Shown: positions 32,195 to 44,134 of the stretch, piece after piece
How positions within the stretch are numbered: the first letter of the stretch is position 1
Layout of the letters: every line of letters begins with the position of its first letter
From: Elymus sibiricus
Taxonomy: Eukaryota > Streptophyta > Magnoliopsida > Poales > Poaceae
Reading direction: 5' to 3'
DNA length: 64,000 nucleotides
NCBI GenBank assembly: GCA_039707655.1
Contig: CM077667.1
Coordinates: 419,473,409 to 419,537,408, forward strand
Translations under genes and position numbers: made by a program
Notes under the pieces: model-generated
What the model was told of the DNA's origin: nothing
Databases searched by the model: none
What the model saw: the letters and a program-made list of their open reading frames with translations, nothing else

Positions 32195-33366
32195 TTGGCA
32201 GTCGTAGTAACCAGGGCTGGGTAACTCAACCCTGCCTCACCGGAGGCTGTGTGAGCAAATCCAGCCTCTAAACTAAGTTATGCACATTGTTTGGTTGCCT
32301 GCATATACTCTAGGCTACATGAGGTGTCACTTAAGGCATGTTGTTTGGTTGCCCGCTTCTGTATGCACAAATACACAGCCGACTGTTTGGTGTCATGCAC
32401 CGCATGTTGTCTGGTAACCTCTTCGGCGCGGTGGTGAGGTTACCAGCACATATCAGCAAGAACACACATAACTGAACATAATATAGTGCCAGAATTTAAA
32501 CACACCAGTTTAAAGGGAAATCAGTTCGAGATTAAACTAAAAAGGCTGCTGCAGCATGTCGGGGCAGTCCTAGGGGTTGATGGCGAAGGCATCGTGGTGC
32601 TTCCCGCACCTGCTCACCACTTCAATGCCATGGTCATTGAACACAATGACGTTGAGCATGTCGGGAGTCAGGAGCTTGAAGGTCACCATGTAGCCTATCT
32701 TGATCTGATGGACGACGGCGAAGGCGGCCCAACCTTGATCGAGGGTGACCCTGCCGTTCAACAAGCAGACAGTCACCCTCCAGGAGCAGCCTGTGTTCGT
32801 CTTCAGCTTGAACTCCGTTGGCACGGACGGGAAGTGCTTCGTGAAGTCCAGCGGCATAGGGATGGCCTCCAGCTGCGGGGCCATGATCACCTTGCAGAAG
32901 TTGGTTGGCCCTGACACCTCATGCTAGTGGTCGTAGTTCCGGCGCTTGCCGCTGGGGGGCTCCTCCGGCTGGACATCGTCTATGGCAGGGCTCTGGACGG
33001 GCATCACCTGGACGGGCGTCACCTCTGAGGGCGGCACCACCTCCTTGCCCTTCTCTTGCTCCTTCGGTGGCACCACCTCCTTCCCCTTGCTCTCCGTGTC
33101 CATCTGCATTATGAAAAGGTTCAAACGGTCAGGATCTGAAATATTAACGTTGCAACATCGACATTAAAACCTAACGTCCATAACCCCTTTATTAACCCAC
33201 CCCTCAAATCGGGTCTCTCACTCTTCCTCCAACCCATCGACATGAACCCCATCCCCAACCCCTTCCCTTGGGGCATTGGATGGAGGGAATTCTTCCTAGG
33301 GTGCTCGCTCGGTGACCGCACCAAGTTTGAGAACACCATGGAAGTGTGCTCAAACTTCAGCAGCAT

Positions 33367-34767
33367 TGATACGTCTCCATCGTATCTACTTTTCCAAACT
33401 CTTTTGCCCTTGTTTTGGACTCTAATTTGCATGATTTGAATGGAACTAACCCGGACTGACGCTGTTTTCAGCAGAATTGACTTGGTGTTATTTTTGTGCA
33501 GAAATAAAAGTTCTCGGATTGACCTGAAAATTTACGGAGAATATTTTTGGAATTAATAAAAAATACTGGCGAAAGAATCAACCAGAGAGGGTCCATCCAT
33601 TGGCCACAAGCCAAGGGGGCGCCCCCCCTAGGGCGCGCCCAGGTGGCTTGTGGGCCCCCTGCAACTCCTCCGACCTCAACTCCAACTCCATATAACCCTA
33701 TTCGGGGAGGAAAAAAATCAAGGAGAAGAGTTCATCGCGTTTCACGATACGGAGCCGCCGCCACCTCCTGTTCTTCCTCGGGAGGGAAGATCTGGGGTCC
33801 GTTTTGGGCTCCGAAGAGGGGAAATCGACGCCGTCGTCACCACCAACCATCCTTCATCACCAATTTCATGATGCTCTCCGCCGTCCGTGAGTAATTCCAT
33901 CGTAGGCTTGCTGGACGGTGATGGGTTGGATGAGATTTACCATGTAATCGAGTTAGTTTTGTTAGGGTTTGATCCCTAGTATCCACTATGTTCTGAGATT
34001 GATGTTGCTATGACTTTGCTATGCTTAATGCTTGTCACTAGGGCCCGAGTGCCATGATTTCAGATCTGAACCTATTATGTTTTCATGAATATATATGTGT
34101 TCTTGATCCTATCTTGCAAGTTGTAGACACCTATTACGAGTTATGATCCGCATCCCCCAGGGTGACAATAACTGGGATTCTTTCCGGTGATTACCGTAGT
34201 TTGAGGAGTTCATGTATTCACTAAGTGCTAATGCTTTGGTCCGGTTCTCTATTAAAAGGAGGCCTTAATATCCCTTAGTTTCCATTAGGACCCCGCTACC
34301 ACGGGAGGGTAGGACAAAAGATGTCATGCAAGTTCTTTTCCATAAGCACGTATGACTATGTATGGAATACATGCCTACATTATATTGATGAATTGGAGCT
34401 AATTCTGTGTCACCCTATGTTATAACCGTTGCATGATGAATGCCATCCGACATAATTATCCATCACTGATCCGTTGCCTACGAGCTTTTCACATATTGAT
34501 ATTTGCTACGTTACTTTTCCGTTGCTACTGTTACAATCACTACAAAACTGCTACTGTCACGTTTGCCATCGTTACCGTTACTTCCATATTACTTTGCTAC
34601 TAAATACTTTGCTGTAGATATTAAGTCTTTCAGGTGTGGTTGAATTGACAACTCAGCTGCTAATACTTGAGAATATTCTTTGGCTCCCCTTGTGTCGAAT
34701 CAATAAATTTGGGTTGAATACTCTACCCTCGAAAATTGTTGCGATCCCCTATACTTGTGGGTTATCA
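33367..34767 (+). repeat. 5' LTR of Athila-type element (1,401 bp)
   Basis: It begins TGATACGTCTCC and ends GTGGGTTATCA. A GC-rich inverted pair (GGCCACAAGCC and GGCTTGTGGGCC) encloses GCGCCC-type sequence at about 33600-33657, shortly before a TATA-like CCATATAACCC near 33687. Confidence 0.93.
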
Positions 34768-34778
34768 AGACCTTTTTC

Positions 34779-34797
34779 TGGCGCCGTTGCCGGGGAG
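34779..34797 (+). other. primer-binding site, tRNA-Asp type
   Basis: TGGCGCCGTTGCCGGGGAG lies 11 bases after the LTR end. It is complementary to the 3' end of plant tRNA-Asp, a usual Athila primer. Confidence 0.8.
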
Positions 34798-34836
34798 CAT
34801 AGCTCTATTCTCTGAGTCACTTGGGATTTATATCTG

Positions 34837-36516
34837 TTGATCACTATGAAGAATTTGAAAGATGCTAAAACCAAGATCTATCCCTCAACTACGAGGACAG
34901 GTAAGGAACTGTCATCTAGCTCTGCACTTGATTCACCTTCTGTTATGAGTAAATTTGCGACACCACCACCTGCTAGTAATTCTGATATGTCGCAAGTAAT
35001 TGATGATGCCACTTCTGCTATGCTTGATAATACTGTGCCTTTGGGTGAATTTCTTGATGAACAACTTGCTAGGGTTAGAGAGAATGAGATCACTGAAACT
35101 GATGATATTTCTGAAACTGAACACTTTCAGACACCTGTTACACCAAGCTCTCCTAGATATGAATTGCCTGTTATACCTGAGGGTTATGTTATGGATGGAG
35201 AGGTAGCTAGGTACTTTCTTGCTTGTAAAGATAGAGATGATCTTAAGAAATTACTATGCAAGTGGAAAGAAAAATCTTTGAATGCTAGAATGCAATATGA
35301 TCCTAAGTTTGCTACTTCACCTATCTTTGTTACTGATAAGGATTATGAATTCTTAGTCGATCCTGAGTTAATTACTTTGGTTGAATCTGATCCTTTCCAC
35401 GGTTATGAATCTGAAACTGTTGTGGCACATCTTACTAAGTTGAATGATATAGCCACCCTATTTACTCATGAGGAAAAAATCCGTTATTACTATATTCTTA
35501 AGTTGTTCCCTTTCTCATTAAAGGGTGATGCTAAGATATGGTTTAATTCTCTTGTTCCTGGTTGTGTGCGTAGTCCCCAGGATATGATATATTACTTCTC
35601 TGAAAAATATTTTCCTGCCCATAAGAAACAAGGTGTCTTGCAGGAAATATTTAACTTTGTGCAAATTGAAGAAGAGAGTCTCCCACAAGCTTGGGGGAGG
35701 CTTCTCCAATTACTTAATGCTTTGCCTGATCATCCTCTCAATAAAAACGAAATACTTGATATCTTTTATAATGGACTAACCGATGCTTCTAGGGACCACC
35801 TAGATAGTTGTGCTGGTTGTGTTTTCAGGGAACGAATTGTTGAACAAGCTGAACTACTATTGAATAATATATTGAGCAATGGTAATGATTGGACTATTCC
35901 CGAATCACCTCCAAAGCCCACTCCGAAGAAAAGAGGTATTCTATTTCTCAGTCCTGAAGATATGCAAGAGGCAAAGAAATCTATGAAAGAAAAATGTATT
36001 AAAGCTGAAGATGTTAAGAATCTACCACCTATTGAGGAAATACATGGTCTTGATAACTAGACACAGGTAGTAGAGGTAAATTCTCTTCGTAGATTTGATG
36101 AAGGTGATATTCCTTATAATAAGTCTGCTAGCCAATGCTTGGATGAGTTTGATAACTTTATTGTTAAGCAAGAAAATTTCAATGCTTATGTTAGTAGACA
36201 ATTGAAACATAATGCTTACATGCTTGATCGCTTAGGTGATTATATGAGTAGAACTATTAATGATCTTAAGCTTATTAGTAAACATGCTTCCATGGTAACT
36301 ACTCAAGTAGAACAAGTACTTAAGGCACAAAATGATTTGCTTAATGAGATGAATGGTAAGAACAATGATCATTCTGTCAGAGTTGTGACTAGAGGTGGTA
36401 AAATGACTCAGGAACCTTTGTATCCTGAGGGCCATCCTAAGAGAATTGAGCAAGATTCTCAGAGAATTAATACTGATGCACCTAGTCGTCCCGGTAATAA
36501 AAGGAAAAAAGAATGA
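34837..36516 (+). pseudogene. Athila-type Gag, interrupted by one TAG
   Basis: The first frame (34837-36060, 407 aa) starts MITMKNLKDAKTKIYPSTTR and carries a Gypsy retrotransposon gag domain around residues 195-345 (DIATLFTHEEKIRYYYILKL, then LKGDAKIWFNSLVPG and FFRDxL-like DASRDHLDSC). It hits TAG at 36058-36060 and continues in frame as a helical region (SQCLDEFDNFIVKQENF) to TGA at 36514-36516. In related elements Gag runs straight into protease. Here the join needs passage over the TAG and a one-base shift in an A-run at about 36505-36511. The most likely reading is decay. Confidence 0.8.
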
Positions 36517-36519
36517 TGA

Positions 36520-37570
36520 TAGGACTTTGCATGCTGCTAGTGAACCTGTTATAGATACACCTGAAAACCCAAATGATATTTCTATTTCTGATGCTAAGAC
36601 ACAATCTGGTAATGAATACGAGCCTAGTGATAATATTAATGATGATGTTCATGTTGATGCTCAACCTAGTAATGATAATGATGTGGAGATTGAACCTGCT
36701 GTTGATCTTGATAACCCACAACCTAAGAATAAAAGATATCACAAAAGAGACTTTGTTGCTAGGAAGCATGGTAAAGAAAGAGAACCATGGGTTCAGAAAC
36801 CCATGCCCTTTCCTCCTAAACCATCCAAGAAAAAGGATGATGAGGACTTTGAGCGTTTTGTTGAATTGCTTAGACCTGTCTTTTTGCGTATGCGCTTGAC
36901 TGATATTCTGAAAATGTCTCCTTATGCTAAGTATATGAAAGATATTGTGACAAATAAAAGAAAGATACCGGAAGCTGAGATTTCCACCATGCTTGCTAAC
37001 TATACCTTTAAGGGTGGAATACCAAAGAAACTAGGAGATCCCGGAGTACCTACTATACCATGCTCTATTAAAAGAAATTGTGTTAAAACTGCTTTATGTG
37101 ACCTTGGAGTTGGTGTTAGTGTTATGCCTTTCTCTTTGTATCATAGACTTGATTTGAATAAGTTGACACCTACTAAAATTTCTTTGCAAATGGCTCATAA
37201 ATCAACTGCCTTACCCATCGGTATTTGTGAGGATGTGCCTGTCGTAGTTGCAAATGTTACTATCCTAACGAACTTTGTTATTCTTGATATTCCTGAGGAC
37301 GACAGTATGTCGATCATCCTTGGTAGACCTTTTTTGAATACTGCAGGGGCTGTTATTGATTGCAACAAGGGCAATGTCACTTTTCATGTTAATGGTAATG
37401 AGCATACGATACACTTTCCGAAGAAACAACCTCAAGTTCATAGTATCAACTCCATTGGAAAAATTTCAACGATTATTATTGGAGATTTTGAATTCCCTCT
37501 CCCTACGGTCAAAAAGAAATATGATATACTTATTGTTGGGGACATGCATATCCCCGTTGAGGTAACCTAG
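36520..37570 (+). CDS. retroviral-type aspartic protease region of Athila-type element
   Basis: The frame overlaps the end of the Gag frame and ends at 37570. The N-terminal part is Asp/Asn-rich. The protease core has the active-site-like ALCDLGVGVSVMP (DLG in place of the usual DTG/DSG), the flap side ALPIGICEDVPVVV, and a typical IILGRPFLNTAGAVID end. No reverse transcriptase follows; the frame stops at TAG 37568-37570. It would cleave Gag during particle maturation. Confidence 0.8.
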
Positions 37571-38360
37571 TGTTATTCAAAAATTCTCCGGTTCCGTGTC
37601 ATTCGAAAAAAAAGTTTGTCAATAAGACTTGATCAACCTTATTGATGGATTCTTTTGGATGAGCATGAGATGGATGAATTTAGGAGGCACAACCTTCTGT
37701 ACCCAACTTTTACTTTCTATTATTTAGATTTAATAAAGTAAAAATGCTATTATTTTTCTGTTTTCTGAATTATCCGTGCAATAAAAAAATGACCTGAAAA
37801 TAAAAGTTCTCCAAATGCCCTGAAAATGTAGCATGATTTTTTCTGGAATATTTAATAATTTCTGGCACTGAGAACATATCAGGGGGCTGCAACAGTGGGC
37901 CGCAAGCCCACAGGGCGCGCCCACTCCCCTAGACGCGCCCCCTGGCTTGTGGGTCCCACGTAGGCCCCCCTCACTTATTCCAGCAACCATCCACTTCGTC
38001 TTCCTCCAGAAAAAATCCCACCATTGCTCAAGCCCGTGTTCTAGTTCATTTTGCTGCCATTTTCGATCTCCTTGTGCAAAGCTCCATTTGCAAAACTGTT
38101 TTGGGGGACTGATCTTCGGTATGTGACTCCTCCAATGGTCTAATTAGTTTTTGTTTTAGTGCTTTATATATTGCAAATTTTTGTTGCTGTGGTGACCTTG
38201 TTCTTGAGCTTGCACGTCAAATTTGTATGGTCCCAAGTAGTTTTGATGCACGATATAGCCTCTAGGCACTTGTGGAAGTAGTTGCTATAAGTTTTGTTGA
38301 GTTTTGTTCACCTTTGTTTTGAGTCACTAAAAATTTCAGAAATTTTTCAGAGAAAGAAAG
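37571..38360 (+). promoter_or_regulatory. internal LTR-like spacer upstream of ATHILA ORF1
   Basis: Non-coding. The stretch 37797-37960 follows the same plan as the LTR segment 33503-33660: AATAAAAGTTCTC, CCTGAAAAT, GGAAT, AATAAT, then the GC-rich inverted pair GGGCCGCAAGCCCA and TGGCTTGTGGGTCCC around GCGCGCCC, then a CTTCGTCTTCCTC stretch. It may act as a second promoter for the next frame, or mark an old recombination between two elements. Confidence 0.5.
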
Positions 38361-39386
38361 ATGTTGAGGAGAATATACCAAGGGGGTTCCTCGAGCAAGA
38401 AGACCCCGAGACTCGCGATACGTGAGCCCGACTTTGAACCACCGAGGGAAGCTCAAGTGCGGCCTTGTGAATGGCCGTCGGATCAATTCATGGTTCATGC
38501 CGGTTTCAAGGAAGAATTTTACGCGTACACACGAAATGCTGGCCTTGAAGATTTCGTTTTAGACCAATGCAAGCAATATTATCAACTCACTGATTCTTTC
38601 GTGCGGAGGTTTGAATTTTCATCCAGGCGTAATACACATTCTGTTCTATTAAATCTTTATGATGAATCTTATACTATGGACCTAGAAGATTTTAATCGTG
38701 CACGCAAAATTCCACAATGGGGCAGCCATAGTGATCCTCACAAAACTGAATATAATGATTTTCTTGCTAGCATCACTGTGGGAGAAACTAGAAACATTAC
38801 ACAGGCTACCTTGGGGAGCATTCACTTTCCTGCTATACATTATTTTGCTCTCTTCATAGGTAGATGTATTAACGGTAAACATGATCATAGCCACCTTTGT
38901 GTACCCGATCTTAGTATTCTTAAGAGTGCGGTAACGGGTGATAGACGATATAACTTGGGGGCTATTATTGCTAGGAGGCTACATAAAAATGCTAAGGAAG
39001 GAGATTTCTTTGGCGGGATTTATGCCACTCGTGTAGCTAATTATCTTGGGGTACCCATAAGGGGGAATGATATTGAGTTACCACCGGCTTTTCTTGATTA
39101 TGAGGCTATGGTGCGCTACCAGTTTCTTGAGAGGAACGAACAGTCCTTCCTGTACCGACTAATTTTTGATAGACAGCGTGCTGTCCATATTACCCTTCCT
39201 GCTCTTGCCTTCTTTAACTTTCAGGAAAAATGGAGACACTTTATAACCAGAGAGGAGGCAAACGAGTACGAGAGAGAGGCGGAAGCCGCTCGCCTCCGTG
39301 CTGCAGCCGTTCAGGCGATAGCCGCCGCAGCCCAGTACAACCCCAACTATGACTTTGGATATTATCCGGGCCAGCCATGGCCCTAG
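38361..39386 (+). CDS. ATHILA ORF1-family protein (341 aa)
   Basis: It starts MLRRIYQGGSSSKKTPRLAI. The core (QYYQLTDSFVRRFEFSSRRN, LYDESYTMDLEDFNRARKIP, IHYFALFIGRCINGKHDHSH) resembles the ATHILA ORF-1 family of plant retrotransposon proteins. The C-terminus is Ala-rich and helical and ends QPWP. Its biochemical role is unknown. Here it lies after protease, in the position an env-like gene would take. The frame is fully open. Confidence 0.78.
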   Translation: MLRRIYQGGSSSKKTPRLAIREPDFEPPREAQVRPCEWPSDQFMVHAGFKEEFYAYTRNAGLEDFVLDQCKQYYQLTDSFVRRFEFSSRRNTHSVLLNLYDESYTMDLEDFNRARKIPQWGSHSDPHKTEYNDFLASITVGETRNITQATLGSIHFPAIHYFALFIGRCINGKHDHSHLCVPDLSILKSAVTGDRRYNLGAIIARRLHKNAKEGDFFGGIYATRVANYLGVPIRGNDIELPPAFLDYEAMVRYQFLERNEQSFLYRLIFDRQRAVHITLPALAFFNFQEKWRHFITREEANEYEREAEAARLRAAAVQAIAAAAQYNPNYDFGYYPGQPWP

Positions 39387-40125
39387 ACCAACTTAGGCCA
39401 AAAGCCTAAGTTTGGGGGAGTACGTATTTCTCACCGACATTACATTCATGTTCACACACTCATCTTAGTAGTCGGTGCTTATACTTTTTCATTGTACCAT
39501 CCATGGTAGTTTATTTCTTCTTTCCGCTTTCTTTTTTGTGTGCTTAATTAACCTTGAGAAAATCCAAAAAAATTAGTTCTAGCTTTACCTTCTAGTCTGT
39601 TTAGTTGTAGCATTAAAAGAAAACCCAAAAAGATTTCTCGTTCTTCTTTTGCTTGTTTGGAGCTTTCCCGTGTAAATAGTTTTGCTCGTTCTTGTTTTGA
39701 AATTTCTTTCTTTGGGTCGTAAGGAGAAGACCACATTGAAAATGTTGAGTGGCTCTCATATGCATTATTGTTTATCTATCAGAGAGCCCATATTACCTTG
39801 CCTTCTCCTTTGAGTTATTGTTTGCAGATTCCAGCTTAGTCCAATGCACGTGCACTCTTATTATTATTCACACCGTTCGGTCGTGCAAGTGAAAGGCAAT
39901 AATGACGATATATGATGAAGTGATTGAGATGGAGAAAAGCTGGTACGAACTCGACCTATTTTGTTTTTGTAAATATGATTAGCTCATCGTTCTGGATTCA
40001 ACTCATTATGGATGAAACATGTTTGCAATGACAATTAGAGATTATAGTTACTCATGCCATGCTTAATTAGCTAAGAGTGTATAATGGTTTGTCTTGAGTG
40101 CCAACATGCATTTTAAAATGGTTGT
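39387..40125 (+). other. non-coding 3' region of Athila-type element (left part)
   Basis: No coding frame. It is part of the long 3' non-coding region and is interrupted by the solo LTR at 40126. Confidence 0.7.
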
Positions 40126-41356
40126 TGTAAGAGCACATTTCTCCATGTGTGGTTTTGGGTAATTGATGACAATCCCTATGGACTAATGGTTGCCTTAATT
40201 TATATTCGAAGGATTTGTCCATAGGCACTTCTTGAAGTCCATCTGTTGGTTTCAAGGAGTTTATATGGTGACCAAGGTGGTATTCAAGGTTTTATCCAAA
40301 GATTGATCATAGAGAAGATAAGATACAAGGTTGATCAAGACTAAGTCAAAGAGTGAATCAAGTTGATTAACACACAAAGCGAACAAGATGTACCGAGAGG
40401 GATCAAGTGATCCCATGGTATGGTAAGCATTGTCCATTACGCTTTGTGTACTAACCCATGTTCCCTGTGAGTGTTCTTTGTGAGGTTAGGTATGTTTCCA
40501 TGGGCGAGCATCAATAAGAAGATCCCATACAATCCATGGAGGATGACATCAAGTGGTGATCGTCATCAAGGTTGCGGTGTGCAAGTTAAAGTGAAGCATC
40601 ACGGAGAGATCATGCTTGAAGCTTACCGTCCATTGTGGTGACAATGGACTTGTGAAGATGTGCCGAAGAGTGGCTCACCCATAGTGGAGTATGGGGGAGC
40701 AATCATCTAGTCTTCATCGAGCCAACGCAATCAAGAAAGGTGGTCCATCTTGAGGAAGTCAAGATCGTCATCATCTAGCTCAAGTGGACTATGCGCAAGG
40801 CTAAGGTTTGACCTTGATAGGGTTTTCTATTTTACTGGTCTCATAGTGGTTGTGGGAAGACTGGGTTATAGGATAGATAACCGTACTATCAAGGGGGGCT
40901 CTCAAGTGAGTAGCTTGATCGTATCGTTCGTTGAGAGCTCAAACCATTGCATTCTTGGCATCATCATTTTTCTTGGTTCTTGGTTGGTTTTTCTCTTTGA
41001 GGTTTCTTGAGCTTATGGTCAGCTTCATGACAAGCTCAAGTTCATCGAGAACGGAGTCCATATGCATCTTCTATGATGTTTTCGATGTTGGAGTTTTTGC
41101 CGATTCTTCATTGAAAGAGGTTTCACATCTCTATACCATTGGCATTTTTATACTGCCTCTTCGCTGTTGGATAGCTCTTGTCGTCCTGAATCCAACAAGC
41201 TTGAGTTTGCTCAATTCGGAGCTCATTTGCAGAGGTTATGGCAGTTCTGGTATTACCTGTTTTCTTGATGTGGTTGTACCGCTCGCTCGTGTCTTCCGGC
41301 ATAACCACCACCCCAGGGGTGATACCCTGGGGGTGCTGCCACTATCTGGTCCCCAG

Positions 41357-41707
41357 CGGTTGTACCGCTGCCTCCGGGCGGTTGTACCGCCAATTGCTGG
41401 GTGACCCTGGGTGGCAGCCCTGGGCGGTTGTACCGGCCCAACACCGGGCTACAACCGGACATGTTTCTATTGTGCCCCGGTTGTTGGGCGGATCCGGACC
41501 GGTTGTACCGCTATATTCATATAGCCCGGTACAACCGGGGTCCCGAGCGGTTGTACCGCTTAGGACTTTGCCTGGTCCGGGGCTCTGGCCTGGCTGCTGC
41601 ATCAGGGCCGAGTTTCTGTTGTGGTCCGGTGGTTGGGCGGTTGTAGGGCGGTTGTACCGGTCTTGCCGGTTGTACCGGTTGTACCGCCCACTCCACCGGT
41701 TGTACCG
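41357..41707 (+). promoter_or_regulatory. CGGT-N3-ACCG palindrome array, solo LTR
   Basis: Nine perfect CGGTTGTACCG units begin at 41357, 41379, 41425, 41500, 41548, 41649, 41667, 41676 and 41697; the units at 41667 and 41676 overlap by two bases. One unit in the complementary sense (CGGTACAACCG) is at 41527. The spacer is TGT throughout. The array ends about 43 bases before the TATA-like box at 41751. Confidence 0.85.
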
Positions 41708-41750
41708 CCCGTGTGCGATTCTGCACATAACGGGCAGATTTGTGGGGACC

Positions 41751-41758
41751 TATTTAAG
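41751..41758 (+). promoter_or_regulatory. putative TATA box, solo LTR
   Basis: TATTTAAG in a context shared with the related LTR (53313-53320, complementary strand). Confidence 0.5.
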
Positions 41759-42289
41759 GGGGTCTTCTTACCCAATGGTTCCCCAACCTTTGAGCAAGTT
41801 TTCCCCCACCATTGTTGACCTCTTGAAGCTTGCTATCTCTCAATCCCTCCAATGATTCTTGCTAGTTCTTGAGGGAAAAGAGAGAGGAGATCTAGATCCA
41901 CATTTCCACCAATCACTTTCTCCTCTATGTGAGGGAAACCCCTTGGATCTAGTTCTTGGAGTTCTTGGTGTTCTTCTTTGTTCTTCCTCTCATTTTCCTC
42001 CCTAGCATTAGTTGCTTTGGTGGGATTTGGGAGAGAAGGACTTGGGCACTCCGTGTGCCCTTGCCATTGCATTTGGTGCATAGGTTTGAGTTCTCCACGG
42101 TGATACGTAGAAGTGAAGTTTGAGAAGCTTATTACTCTTGGGTGTTTGAGCACCCTAGAGCTTGTTCCTCTTGGGTGCCTTGGCGCCCTAGACGGTTGGT
42201 GGTGCCTCGGAGCTCAATCATTGTGGTGTAAAGCTCCGGGCAAGCGTCGGGGTCTCCAATTAGGTTGTGGAGATTGCCCCGAGCAATTT

Positions 42290-42404
42290 GTACGGGTACC
42301 GGTGACCGCCCCCAAGGGTTGCCAAAGTGTACGGGTACCGGTGACCGCCCCCAAGGGTTGCCATTTGTACGGGTTCGGTGACCGCCCTCAAGGGTCCCTT
42401 AGTG
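42290..42404 (+). repeat. 38-39 bp tandem repeat, three copies
   Basis: Units start at 42290, 42329 and 42367, each with GTACGGG and GGTGACCGCCC. The third is diverged. The related LTR at 52235-54849 has only one such unit (near 52663-52690, complementary). Confidence 0.8.
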
Positions 42405-42824
42405 GAATCACGGCATCTTGCATTGTGCGAGGGCGTGAGGAGATTACGGTGGCCCTAGTGGCTTCTTGGGGAGCATTGTGCCTCCACACCGCTCCGAACG
42501 GAGATTAGCATCCGCAAGGGTGTGAACTTCGGGATACATCGTTGTCTCCGCGTGCCTCGGTTATCTCTTACCCGAGCCCTTTACTTATGCACTTTACTTT
42601 GTGATAGCCATATTGTTTCTTGTTATATATCTTGCTATCACCTAGGTGTCTATCTTGCTTAGCATAAGTTGTTGGTGCACATAGGTGAGCCTAGTTGTTT
42701 TAGGTTTTGTGCTTGACTAATTAAACGTTAGTTTTATTCCGCATTTGTTCAAGCCTAAACCGTAATTATTTTAAAGCGCCTATTCACCCTCCCCTCTAGG
42801 CGACATCCATGTCCTTACAGTTGT

Positions 42825-44134
42825 GATGTAGTATGATAGAATGGTATCCTCCTCTGAATGATTCAAGTAGCTTGACTTGGCACATGTTCACGCATGTAGT
42901 TGAAACAAAATCAATATAGCCTCCACAATATTTATGTTCATGGTGATTTATATCCTACTCATGCTTGCATTCAATGTTGGTTAATCTCAATGCATGTTTA
43001 TGACTGTTGTCGCTCTCTAGTTGGTCGCGTCCCAGTCTCTTGCTAGCCTTCACTTGTACTAAGCGGGAATACTGCTTGTGCATCCACTTCCTTAAACCCA
43101 AAGTTGTTCCATATGAGTCCACCATACCTACCTATATGCGGTATTTACCTGCCGTTCCAAGTAAATTTGCATGTGCCAAACTCTAAACCTTCAAATAATA
43201 TTCTGTTTTGTATGCCCGAATCGCTCATGTAGTGACTAGGGGCTGTCAGTATCTTCCATGTTAGGTGGGTTATTCTCACGATGAGTGTTTATTCACTTGT
43301 CATTCACGAGAAAGTGGCTGGTAATCGGGATGCCCAGTTCCATGCTCAAAAATCAAATCAAAATATAATGAAACAAAACTCCCCCAGGATTGTTGTTTGT
43401 ATGGACGGTACCCGTGGATTCGGCTCGCCGTGGAGTGTGTTTGATTGGTGGAGGGGGAGTAAAAACTTTATCATTCTGTTTGGGAACCGCCTATAATGTA
43501 TCTAGCATGGAAGATGGTGAAATCTCTTGGTTTTTATGTTGATAATGAAAGCATACCGCTCAAAATTATTATTCATCCCTGTTTTAAAAGCTCGAGCTCT
43601 GGCACCTCTGCAAATCAATGCTTCCCTCTGCGAAGGGCCTATCTATTTTACTTTACTGTTGAGTCATCCTCCTCTTATAAAAAGCAACAGTTAGAGAGCA
43701 CCACCGTCATTTGTATGCTTTGTTATTAATTGATATTGAGTATGACTGTGACTGGATCTCTTTTACCATGAATTAGAATTTCCAGTCAGTCCTTGTTCTT
43801 CAGGGGTGCTCTGCATTTATGTTTTGCGGTCTCAGAAAGGGCTAGCGAGATACCATTTTGTTATATTGTATCATGATTGTTTTGATAAAATTGTTGTCAT
43901 CCGAGATTTATTATTATTGCTCGCTAGTTGATTATGCCATTGATATAAGTAAATGTGAGACCTAAATGTTATTGTGAACGTGGTTAGTCTATAATCTTTG
44001 CTAAAAATCTGAACATCAGTTAGACATATTTACAACAACAAGATCAAACAGAGTTTGTAAAAGTTTTTCTTTGTCACTTTCAGTTTGTCAACTGAATTGC
44101 TTGAGTACAAGCAATGGGTTAAGCTTGGGGGAGT
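42825..44134 (+). other. non-coding 3' region and polypurine tract of Athila-type element (right part)
   Basis: No coding frame is supported. The tract AAGCTTGGGGGAG at 44121-44133 directly precedes the 3' LTR, as expected for plus-strand priming. Confidence 0.75.

Larger units (their letters stand above)
40126..42819 (+). repeat. solo LTR (2,694 bp) of the gag-only Copia element 2 family
   Basis: It begins TGTAAGAGC and ends CTTACA, with a perfect TSD GTTGT at 40121-40125 and 42820-42824. It is clearly the same family as 52235-54849 (minus) but diverged. No internal sequence remains, so it arose by unequal recombination between LTRs. A TATA-like TATTTAAG lies at 41751-41758. Confidence 0.93.

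Noticed and set aside
34186..34197. CGGTGATTACCG in the Athila-type LTR as a palindrome-array member
   Set aside because: Single occurrence, four-base spacer, and not placed upstream of the TATA-like box.
41253..41855. Frames rich in LYR, YNR and VVP repeats on both strands
   Set aside because: They are translations of the CGGTTGTACCG palindrome array, not proteins.
42290..42404. CRISPR-like direct repeats
   Set aside because: Three adjacent tandem units without spacers in a plant LTR; not a CRISPR array.
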